Positions 1 through 5,062 of a DNA stretch of 5,062 nucleotides are shown here, piece after piece (positions within the stretch are counted from its first letter, which is position 1; every line of letters starts with the position of its first letter). This DNA is from Chamaesiphon sp. Lineage in GTDB: Bacteria > Cyanobacteriota > Cyanobacteriia > Cyanobacteriales > Chamaesiphonaceae. The DNA lies in assembly GCA_020059425.1 (NCBI GenBank), contig JAGVCD010000218.1, positions 1 through 5,062 of the forward strand, given 5' to 3'. The notes beneath the pieces are model-generated. The model saw only the letters and a list, made by a program, of their open reading frames with translations, had not been told where the DNA came from and did no database searches. Position numbers and translations under genes: made by a program.

Positions 1-675
1 ATCTTTTTGGGTAGCACGGCCATGGCCGTATTTAGCGGCTATTTAATGTATCTATTAGCCTTTGTTATTCAGGCGGCCTGCCCTTTTTGTATTGTTTCAG
101 CGATTTGCTCCTTCTCGATCTGGATTTTGACCTTGCTGGGTAAAGAATGGGACGACATTGGTCAGCTCCTATTTAGAGGATTAGCGGTAGCTGCCCTAAC
201 AGCCTTAGTTACTCTAGGGATCTACAGTGGAGTCGGGGGCACAGTGAGTAGCGACGCTGCGCCTACCACTACCGAAATCACCACATTGGAACCATCTGGC
301 GCTCCTGTCAAAGGAACTGGTTGGGCAATTACGAGTAAGTCTGGATCATCGGAAATAGCTCTAGCGGAGCATCTCAAGAAAATTGACGCCAAGATGTATG
401 GCGGGTTCTTTTGCTCTCATTGCTACAATCAAAAACAATTATTTGGCCGCGAAGCTTTCAATGAAAACATTAATTATGTCGAATGTCATCCAGACGGTAA
501 AAATCCTCAGCTAGCACTGTGTGAAAAAGAAGGAATTACCGGCTTCCCTACTTGGGGCATTAAAGGCAAAAAGTATGCTGGTACCCAGTCACCAGAACAA
601 TTAGCTAAAGCGAGTGACTATCAAGGTTCTCAAGAATTTCTTTATTCAAAGTTGATGCCCAAGAGACCAGAATAG
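1..675 (+). CDS. Vitamin K epoxide reductase (VKOR) family protein with C-terminal thioredoxin-like domain, 5'-truncated
   Basis: Only the last 224 residues are visible. The frame is open from base 1, so the true start lies upstream; homologues of this fusion are roughly 300 residues or more. Visible residue 1 is the ATC codon at base 1. A hydrophobic segment at about 9-46 carries the VKOR redox motif CPFC (C27, C30), and a further membrane helix spans about 57-76. A Ser/Thr/Pro-rich linker follows. The thioredoxin-like domain (about 115-215) has the motif CSHC (C138, C141), a second cysteine pair (C162, C174) and the cis-proline-type stretch GFPTW (181-185). In this family the thioredoxin-like domain oxidises exported or lumenal proteins and passes electrons through the VKOR domain to a quinone; plant LTO1 is the chloroplast counterpart. 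The stop at 673-675 is one base from the stop of the convergent dnaX. The family call is strong; the substrates cannot be told from the sequence. Confidence 0.93.
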   Translation: MFLGSTAMAVFSGYLMYLLAFVIQAACPFCIVSAICSFSIWILTLLGKEWDDIGQLLFRGLAVAALTALVTLGIYSGVGGTVSSDAAPTTTEITTLEPSGAPVKGTGWAITSKSGSSEIALAEHLKKIDAKMYGGFFCSHCYNQKQLFGREAFNENINYVECHPDGKNPQLALCEKEGITGFPTWGIKGKKYAGTQSPEQLAKASDYQGSQEFLYSKLMPKRPE

Positions 676-676
676 T

Positions 677-2713
677 CTATAAATTCCAAATAGTTACATA
701 TTCTTCGACTATTTCGCCGCCGAATTGCTCAGCTAGACGAGCCGCTGCGGCATCCAAATTTAAATCAGTGAAAGAAGCAATGGCGACTTCCCCAGTATTT
801 TCAGGAGTACTTTCTGCTTGAGGCAAAGTCGGTTGTTCTGGCAACCCATTGCTGTGTACATTTCCATTTGCAATCGGAACAATATTTTCTGGGGCTGGCG
901 ATCGAAAGTGAGCTGGTTGCTCTTGCACAATGCTCAGGCTGGGCGCAGCGGGGGAGAGTGGGGCTGAAATTTCTACTTCATCCGGTTCCGGATATTCGTC
1001 TGGCTCATCCAAAATTTCGTCAGCAGCCAGGATGCTCGCTGGTGTTAAGGATTGTGCCACAGGTCTCATGAGGGGCGCAGTCTCTGGATGGACAGGGGAA
1101 GGTGAGGTCGGGGTCGGCGCATCACTCGGCACCATTTTATTTTGAGTAGATTGGTTCTGAGCAGCTTTATTTTTGCTGGCCAAGTCCGCATCACCCAATT
1201 TCAACACAACGGTAATTGGTCTGTCTAAAAGGGCGGTTAAGGCTTTTTGCAGATGTTGCTTTTGGCCTTCAGCTATTTTCATGAAGGTGCTGCTCTTCAT
1301 GCCCACGGTGGCCACATCGCCTTCTACTGATAATAATTGCCCGTGGGGAGCAAATAAGCCCTTTCCCGAAGGTAATAGCTGTCCTAGAATTTGTTGCCAG
1401 GTATGTTCTAGATCGATCGCCGGAGCGGCTGGTTCAATTACTTCTGGCTGGGGCGGTGTCAATACTGTTTCAGGGACTGGAATCGCAGGCATTGCTGAGG
1501 ATGTGGTGGTCTGAGTCTGGGCGGATGCTAGGGGATCGATAGGTTCACTTCTAGAAGTTGGCGATAATTTATTAGCCAGAAAAGCTGGGGGCTGTGACGG
1601 TAACTCGGCAGTGTTCGTTGTTCTCACTGGAGCAAGTAAACCCAATAAAGTAATTTCTAGCCATAACCGGGGTTGAGTATTTCCCCTGAGTTGATTTTCA
1701 CTATTTTTGAGGTGTTGCTGGCCAGCCAAGATGGTGGCTAATTCCATCGGAGCCGCTAATTCACATACGGCTGGCCAGATCTCGGCGGTAAGGTTGGTGA
1801 GATCCTGACGACTGGGGATCGCTTTGGCGATCGACAAGTCCCGATAGAAACCAGCCAAGTTCTGTAAAATCATCAGGGGCTCTTTGCCCCTTTCCAGCAG
1901 CTGCCGACAATGATCAAATAAATTTTCGATGTGTTGGTGGTGAATAGCTTGGCTCATTGCCAACAAATCTTTTTCGGGCACTGAACCCACTAATTCCCAC
2001 ACCCGATCGACCGTCACTTCGCTGCTCATTAAACTGAGCTGATCGAGCAGGCTCTCGGCATCACGCAAGCCCCCCTGCGCAATTTGCGCTACCAACTGCA
2101 CTGCCCCCGCCGTAATCTGCATCTGTTCCAGCTGGGCGATGTAAGTAAGATGTTTTACCATGTCGGCCAGCGGAATCCGTCGAAAGTCAAATTTTTGGCA
2201 GCGGGAAATAATAGTTGGTAATACCCGCTGGGGATCGGTAGTGGCCAGAACAAAGACCACATGCAGTGGTGGCTCTTCTAAGGTCTTTAGCAAAGAGTTG
2301 AATGCTGCTGTACTAAGCATGTGACATTCATCAATCAGGTAAACTTTATAACGGCATTGCACCGGCGCATATTGCGATCGATCGATAATCTCCCGAATAT
2401 TATCTACCCCCGTATTACTGGCCGCATCAATCTCCACCACATCCAGGGAATTGCCCAACGTAATTGACTTACAAGTTAAGCATTCACCACATGGTTGTGC
2501 TGTGGGTACATCACTGGCCATACAATTAAGAGACTTAGCCAAAATGCGGGCACTGGAAGTTTTGCCAGTACCGCGCGGACCAGTGAATAGGTAGGCTGGC
2601 GCGATCTTTTGTGACCGCAGGGCATTGGTGAGCGTGGTGGCGATCGCCCCTTGTCCTACCAAATCCGCGAAAGTCTGAGGTCGATATTTATGATGGAAGG
2701 GTAAATAACTCAT
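677..2713 (-). CDS. dnaX: DNA polymerase III subunit gamma/tau (clamp-loader ATPase)
   Basis: This is the AAA+ motor subunit of the clamp loader, which places the beta sliding clamp on primed DNA. Numbering is from the chosen start at 2713, giving 678 residues. Visible motifs are the Walker A GPRGTGKT (45-52), four zinc-ligand cysteines (C64, C75, C78, C81), the Walker B DECH (128-131), sensor 1 ATTD (157-160), the SRC arginine finger (R171) and sensor 2 GGLRDAE (R217). The clamp-loader collar domain runs to about 361. A Pro/Ser/Thr-rich linker (about 365-430) leads to a conserved folded segment (about 435-507), a second disordered acidic Pro-rich stretch, and a short helical tail (about 653-678). 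The frame stays open upstream to an ATG at 2776, but the protein similarity begins at MSYLPFHHKYRPQ, so I chose 2713; ATG at 2719 is equally possible. Neither start has a clear Shine-Dalgarno sequence. No intein interrupts the ATPase, although the Synechocystis homologue carries one. Confidence 0.96.
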   Translation of the reverse strand: MSYLPFHHKYRPQTFADLVGQGAIATTLTNALRSQKIAPAYLFTGPRGTGKTSSARILAKSLNCMASDVPTAQPCGECLTCKSITLGNSLDVVEIDAASNTGVDNIREIIDRSQYAPVQCRYKVYLIDECHMLSTAAFNSLLKTLEEPPLHVVFVLATTDPQRVLPTIISRCQKFDFRRIPLADMVKHLTYIAQLEQMQITAGAVQLVAQIAQGGLRDAESLLDQLSLMSSEVTVDRVWELVGSVPEKDLLAMSQAIHHQHIENLFDHCRQLLERGKEPLMILQNLAGFYRDLSIAKAIPSRQDLTNLTAEIWPAVCELAAPMELATILAGQQHLKNSENQLRGNTQPRLWLEITLLGLLAPVRTTNTAELPSQPPAFLANKLSPTSRSEPIDPLASAQTQTTTSSAMPAIPVPETVLTPPQPEVIEPAAPAIDLEHTWQQILGQLLPSGKGLFAPHGQLLSVEGDVATVGMKSSTFMKIAEGQKQHLQKALTALLDRPITVVLKLGDADLASKNKAAQNQSTQNKMVPSDAPTPTSPSPVHPETAPLMRPVAQSLTPASILAADEILDEPDEYPEPDEVEISAPLSPAAPSLSIVQEQPAHFRSPAPENIVPIANGNVHSNGLPEQPTLPQAESTPENTGEVAIASFTDLNLDAAAARLAEQFGGEIVEEYVTIWNL

Positions 2714-2752
2714 CGACATCGAAATAAAAAATTGAGCCTGGTAATTTAGCTG

Positions 2753-2780
2753 TCCCAAATTGGGATACCTGATCATCAGG
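2753..2780. repeat. Two adjacent dyads in the dnaX leader
   Basis: TCCCAA-A-TTGGGA (2753-2765) is a perfect 13-bp dyad with 6-bp arms. Two bases later comes CCTGA-TCA-TCAGG (2768-2780) with 5-bp arms. If dnaX starts at 2713, both lie 40-67 bases upstream of the start codon, downstream of the candidate dnaX promoter and so within its mRNA leader. They could be tandem operators or small RNA hairpins. If the longer ATG at 2776 were used, the second dyad would cover the start codon. Confidence 0.5.
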
Positions 2781-2905
2781 AACTGCTAAAGGTGATCTGG
2801 ATTCTAGGATAGCAGTGAGTAATAATTCTCATTGGTGTGTTCACCATTATCTTAGTAGAATCACTAACAGTTATCTCCAGCAAAACCTATGTACTACGTT
2901 AGCGC

Positions 2906-2910
2906 AAGGA
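2906..2910 (+). promoter_or_regulatory. Ribosome binding site of the 2920 gene
   Basis: AAGGA lies nine bases before the ATG at 2920, a normal spacing. It supports this start and is the clearest Shine-Dalgarno match among the complete genes of the window. Confidence 0.7.
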
Positions 2911-2919
2911 CAGTTGTAA

Positions 2920-3864
2920 ATGTTTAAAGGAATTTGGCGATCGAGTCCCAGTAAAGCTTCAGTTGTAACTGACGACTTACCACTTCTCAGCGATCTAGAC
3001 CATGAATACCTATTCATGCAATTGCTAGAAGGTGTGACTCACGGTTGGCAACAGCCCCGCGTGATCAAGTTTTTTCAGCGCGTCAAGCAACGAGCACCTA
3101 AATCGCAATGGGTTACTTGGTTAAATGGTTTTGGCTACCGATTGCTGAATTCTAACGATCCCAACGAAGAACTAGCCCGCAAAATGATTCAGCTTGGGGA
3201 ACTGGACTGTGGAGAAGTAACCACCTTAGCCGGAGAATTTGGTCATCAGATCCTCGGCAAAATTTATGGTGGTGTTGATGAAGAATCTCTACCAGATTTG
3301 GACAGCAGCGGCTTACTCGATTTAGAAATGACGCTTTTGGAGCAAGAAGACTTCATCCCCGCTCCGCCACCGCTGGCTTTCTCCGAAGTAGAAACCGCGA
3401 TCGGGATGCGCTCCGACCATCGAGAAGAACGGCGGATGAGCCCACCACCACCGCCCGCCCCACCCCGAGTAGTACTACCAGATTTTGATCCGGTCATACT
3501 CCCGAACACTGATATATTGGCCGCGAAGGGTTCTACTGCCTTTAGCGATTCTAATGTTGACTTTAACTTTGATGCCAGTTCTATTCCAGCTACTCATCTA
3601 GATATCCCGATGTTTGGAGTAGTGCCTTCGGAATTACGGATTGCCAAGGATCCTGGACTGTTACCGATCGAACCCTACTTGGATCAACCAGAAGCCTTAG
3701 AAGAGCAGGTAATTAGTATTGAAGAATTTGCCACAATGCTCCAAAGCGATTCGGCTTTAGTCCGAGAAGTCGCTCAACAACTGGGTATCAATACCAACGA
3801 TCCGCAAGTGGTGCTGGATGCAGTAATTACTCAAATGCAACAGCAAATTCAAGACGGAAATTAG
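2920..3864 (+). CDS. Conserved-looking protein of unknown function, acidic, with proline-rich linker
   Basis: I do not recognise a characterised family in this 314-residue protein. It looks like a conserved cyanobacterial hypothetical, but that is from memory of similar sequences rather than a search. Residues about 22-118 appear to be a compact helical domain rich in aromatic and charged residues (LDHEYLFMQLLEG, WQQPRVIKFFQRVKQR, WVTWLNGFGYRLL). Residues about 119-260 are acidic and low in complexity, with a proline run PPPPPAPP at 175-182. A short C-terminal helical segment (about 264-310) contains EEFATMLQSD and QQLGINTNDPQ. There is no signal peptide, membrane helix or visible catalytic motif, so it is probably cytosolic and may be an adaptor or scaffold. 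It starts after a good AAGGA site and ends three bases before rnhA, so the two are very likely one operon, divergent from dnaX. A role linked to replication is inference from position only. Confidence 0.85.
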   Translation: MFKGIWRSSPSKASVVTDDLPLLSDLDHEYLFMQLLEGVTHGWQQPRVIKFFQRVKQRAPKSQWVTWLNGFGYRLLNSNDPNEELARKMIQLGELDCGEVTTLAGEFGHQILGKIYGGVDEESLPDLDSSGLLDLEMTLLEQEDFIPAPPPLAFSEVETAIGMRSDHREERRMSPPPPPAPPRVVLPDFDPVILPNTDILAAKGSTAFSDSNVDFNFDASSIPATHLDIPMFGVVPSELRIAKDPGLLPIEPYLDQPEALEEQVISIEEFATMLQSDSALVREVAQQLGINTNDPQVVLDAVITQMQQQIQDGN

Positions 3865-3867
3865 TTT

Positions 3868-4722
3868 ATGCCAGTGATTAAAAGTCTCTATAGTGACGGA
3901 GCCTGTAAGGGTAATCCGGGGCCTGGTGGTTGGGGAGCGGTGGCCTATTTTAAGAATGGTGACGTAGCCGAATTAGGTGGTAGCGACCCGGCGACTACGA
4001 ACAACCGGATGGAAATGCAAGCGGCGATCGAGGCGCTCAATTTCTTCATTAAATCTGGTCAGAAAGAGTCTTGCTCCTTGTATACCGACAGTGAATATGT
4101 GATCAAAGGCATCACCAGTTGGCTGAAGGGCTGGAAAAGTAAGGGTTGGAAAACCTCAACGGGGAAACCAGTCTTAAATCAAGATTTATGGGAAATACTC
4201 GATGACTTAAGCATTCAAATTCGCCAGCAGACAGAAGGCCAGCCAGTGCGCTGGGAGTATGTCAAAGGTCATGCTGGCAATGTTGGCAATGAGCGTTGTG
4301 ATACGATCGCCAGTTCTTTTGCTCTCGGTAAACCAGTTCCACTTCAGCAAGGTCAAACTACAACAGTGCCAGTTAATTCTTCTACACCAATTTATTCTTC
4401 AAACAATTCTGTGAATGCCTCACACCCGATCGAAGAAAACCATGTCCATCACGGTGAGCACGATAATGTCCCCCGGGGGGAAAGAGTAACTCAACTTCAT
4501 TATTTAGTAGACACTCTACATATTGCCGAAGAGATTGCGGCTCAAGGATATTTCATCACTAGTTCAGAATTGGCAGACTTAATGGATATAAATGCCAGTG
4601 CAGTGACCAGTCGTGGTGATCATTGGGTATGGCGAAATTGGATTGTCTGCCGCGCTCGGAGAGAAGGAAATCAAATTCTTTGGCAATTGGAAAGAATCGA
4701 TCAAACAAAAGACACAGTTTAA
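3868..4722 (+). CDS. rnhA: Ribonuclease HI with C-terminal helix-turn-helix-like extension
   Basis: RNase HI cuts the RNA strand of RNA-DNA hybrids, removing primers and R-loops. Residues 1-155 form the full catalytic domain: YSDGACKGNPGPGGWG with D10, MEMQAA with E49, YTDSEYV with D74, KGHAG with H135 and NERCD with D145, matching the E. coli set D10, E48, D70, H124 and D134. The basic handle region (WLKGWKSKGWKT, 85-96) that helps hybrid binding is present. The protein is 284 residues, against 155 in E. coli. Residues about 156-200 are a Ser/Thr/Asn- and His-rich linker. Residues about 207-277 form an extra folded domain containing ITSSELADLMDINASAV (230-246), which looks like a helix-turn-helix, followed by WVWRNWIVCRARREGNQILW, which could be a basic wing. 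Its function is unknown; extra nucleic-acid binding is an inference. The ATG is three bases after the preceding stop, with only a weak Shine-Dalgarno (GGA at 3856-3858), consistent with translational coupling. Confidence 0.96.
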   Translation: MPVIKSLYSDGACKGNPGPGGWGAVAYFKNGDVAELGGSDPATTNNRMEMQAAIEALNFFIKSGQKESCSLYTDSEYVIKGITSWLKGWKSKGWKTSTGKPVLNQDLWEILDDLSIQIRQQTEGQPVRWEYVKGHAGNVGNERCDTIASSFALGKPVPLQQGQTTTVPVNSSTPIYSSNNSVNASHPIEENHVHHGEHDNVPRGERVTQLHYLVDTLHIAEEIAAQGYFITSSELADLMDINASAVTSRGDHWVWRNWIVCRARREGNQILWQLERIDQTKDTV

Positions 4723-4853
4723 GCACTCCATTATTACCAGTAAAATAGCTGAAAGTGTTATGCTACATTGCAAATATCTTGTTTTTTTGCTCGCCAGAAA
4801 ACGGCAATCAGGACATATTTGAACATCAGCCATTTCAGCCAACTCCCATAGAA
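4723..4853. other. Non-coding stretch after rnhA, no clear terminator
   Basis: I see no gene here. A run of seven T (4782-4788) could be the tail of an intrinsic terminator for rnhA, but the bases before it form only a three- or four-base-pair stem (for example TGC 4761-4763 with GCA 4770-4772), too weak to call a terminator. Confidence 0.5.
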
Positions 4854-4869
4854 TGTATCACGTGATACA
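4854..4869. promoter_or_regulatory. Candidate NtcA binding site (perfect 16-bp palindrome)
   Basis: TGTATCACGTGATACA is a perfect 16-bp palindrome. It contains GTA (4855-4857), eight bases, and TAC (4866-4868), which is the NtcA consensus GTA-N8-TAC, and it keeps the flanking T and A of the extended form. NtcA is the CRP-family global nitrogen regulator of cyanobacteria. The centre at 4861.5 is about 70 bp before the start point predicted from the TCTAAT -10, or about 61 bp if TATAAA (4911-4916) is the -10. Both fit an upstream (class I) activator position, not the -41.5 class II arrangement. The palindrome is seen; the identity of the regulator is inferred. Confidence 0.6.
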
Positions 4870-4927
4870 GATTAGAAGGTGTCATCAATCACAAAATTGT
4901 CACACTGTGATATAAAACTTCTAATCT
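4869..4927. repeat. 10-bp inverted repeat enclosing the promoter
   Basis: AGATTAGAAG (4869-4878) is repeated in reverse complement as CTTCTAATCT (4918-4927), a perfect 10-bp match with 39 bp between. The right arm contains the -10 box TCTAAT. Smaller dyads are nested inside: ATCACA (4888-4893) with TGTGAT (4906-4911); ACAA-AA-TTGT (4891-4900); and TCACA-C-TGTGA (4900-4910), which covers the end of the -35 and part of the spacer. This layout suggests operator sites or a cruciform/looping element. Confidence 0.6.
4897..4925 (+). promoter_or_regulatory. Sigma-70-type promoter of the exported-protein gene
   Basis: TTGTCA (4897-4902, five of six matches to TTGACA) and TCTAAT (4920-4925, five of six to TATAAT) are separated by 17 bp, the ideal spacing. 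Transcription would start near 4932, leaving a leader of about 24 bases before the GTG at 4956. TATAAA at 4911-4916 is an alternative -10 but lacks a matching -35; it could serve an activator-dependent promoter. Confidence 0.7.
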
Positions 4928-4940
4928 TTGTTCTTGGCGT

Positions 4941-4946
4941 GAGGGA
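4941..4946 (+). promoter_or_regulatory. Ribosome binding site deciding a GTG start
   Basis: GAGGGA lies nine bases before the GTG at 4956 and four before an ATG at 4951. The ATG frame ends after three codons (ATG CAG TGC TAA), so this site supports GTG as the real start. Confidence 0.65.
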
Positions 4947-4955
4947 ATCAATGCA

Positions 4956-5062
4956 GTGCTAAAAAAAATACTTTTAATATCCTTAATTGCTTTGTGGTTT
5001 TTAAGTGGTCCGCTGATGGGCAATGCCTGGGCTGCTGATGCACCGAAAGACCCGGTTGATAC
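4956..5062 (+). CDS. Exported protein with N-terminal signal peptide, 3'-truncated
   Basis: The window shows only the first 35 residues, and the frame is still open at the edge. They form a classical Sec signal peptide: a short basic N-region (LKK), a hydrophobic core (ILLISLIALWFLSGPLM) and a likely cleavage site after A-W-A, around residue 25 or 26. The mature part would begin near ADAPKDPVD. The product is therefore probably periplasmic, lumenal or secreted. Too little is visible to name a family. GTG is the only plausible start: the frame is closed by a TGA at 4908-4910 and has no ATG before 5016, and starting at 5016 would remove the signal peptide. The gene has its own promoter and a candidate NtcA site upstream, so it looks like an independently regulated unit rather than part of the rnhA operon. 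Confidence 0.75.
   Translation, partial: MLKKILLISLIALWFLSGPLMGNAWAADAPKDPVD

Larger units (their letters stand above)
2714..2919. promoter_or_regulatory. Divergent intergenic region between dnaX and the 2920 gene, with weak promoter candidates
   Basis: Both flanking genes are read outward from this 206-bp stretch, so it should hold two promoters. For dnaX (- strand) the best candidate is an extended -10, TGC TATCCT, whose -10 hexamer is AGGATA on the + strand at 2806-2811; no good -35 is visible. For the + strand gene one candidate is TTGGTG (2832-2837), 18 bp, TAGAAT (2856-2861). Another is CTAACA (2864-2869), 18 bp, TATGTA (2888-2893). A small dyad, TGGTG-TGTT-CACCA (2833-2846), overlaps the first -35 and could be an operator. 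The existence of promoters here is inferred from gene orientation; the exact boxes are guesses. Confidence 0.45.

Noticed and set aside
868..1514. Three + strand frames of 67-113 residues opposite dnaX
   Set aside because: They lie within the low-complexity Pro/Ser/Ala part of dnaX, where the opposite strand stays open by composition. No family similarity or start signals are seen.
2560..2600. Intein insertion near the Walker A motif of DnaX
   Set aside because: The motif and the flanking ATPase sequence are continuous; there is no insertion.
2855..2868. Second NtcA site, GTA-N8-AAC, upstream of the unknown gene
   Set aside because: The second half-site is AAC rather than TAC and there is no surrounding symmetry, so it is within chance expectation.
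3264..3509. 81-residue Ser/Gly-rich - strand frame opposite the unknown gene
   Set aside because: Its Gly/Ser runs are simply the complement of the proline-rich linker codons.
4761..4788. Intrinsic terminator for rnhA ending in seven T
   Set aside because: The T run is real, but the stem before it is only three or four base pairs, so I do not call a terminator.
4613..4822. 69-residue + strand frame overlapping the end of rnhA
   Set aside because: It overlaps about 110 bases of the strongly supported rnhA frame, and its product resembles nothing I know. It reads as a shadow frame.
4579..4842. 87-residue - strand frame with a CPDC motif and a hydrophobic stretch
   Set aside because: More than half lies antisense to the well-supported end of rnhA, and the rest is in a region with regulatory features. 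I see no ribosome binding site or recognisable family, so it is most likely a chance frame.

Overview
The window looks cyanobacterial, most likely chromosomal. The palindromic core CGATCG occurs at least 13 times in 5 kb, including one full HIP1 octamer GCGATCGC at 2640-2647. The first gene has the VKOR plus thioredoxin-like architecture known from cyanobacteria and chloroplasts, and the DnaX N-terminus (HHKYRPQTFADLVGQ) is of the cyanobacterial type. Base composition looks moderate. I saw no transposase, tRNA, rRNA, CRISPR array or prophage gene.

Layout. (1) Bases 1-675, + strand: the 3' part of a VKOR/thioredoxin-like disulfide-forming membrane protein, cut by the window edge. (2) Bases 677-2713, - strand: dnaX, the clamp-loader gamma/tau subunit, tail to tail with gene 1 and with one base between the two stop codons. 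(3) Bases 2714-2919: a divergent regulatory region with two adjacent dyads in the dnaX leader and weak promoter candidates. (4) Bases 2920-3864, + strand: an acidic protein of unknown function with helical ends and a proline-rich middle. (5) Bases 3868-4722, + strand, three bases later: rnhA, ribonuclease HI with an unusual C-terminal helix-turn-helix-like extension. (6) Bases 4723-4955: a non-coding stretch whose second half is an elaborate promoter. It has a perfect 16-bp NtcA-type palindrome, a good sigma-70-type promoter and nested inverted repeats. (7) Base 4956 to the end: the start of a small exported protein, cut by the window edge.

How the genes fit together. dnaX and rnhA both act in chromosome replication: clamp loading, and removal of RNA primers or R-loops. 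The unknown gene lies between them, is probably co-transcribed with rnhA, and is divergent from dnaX, so a DNA-metabolism role is possible but only inferred. Gene 1 acts in oxidative folding across the thylakoid or plasma membrane and has no evident link to its neighbours. The exported protein at the right end appears to be its own transcription unit, possibly under nitrogen (NtcA) control.

I see no clear new multi-gene system. The parts most worth a second look are the regulatory region before the exported protein, the extended RNase HI, and the unknown protein encoded next to it.
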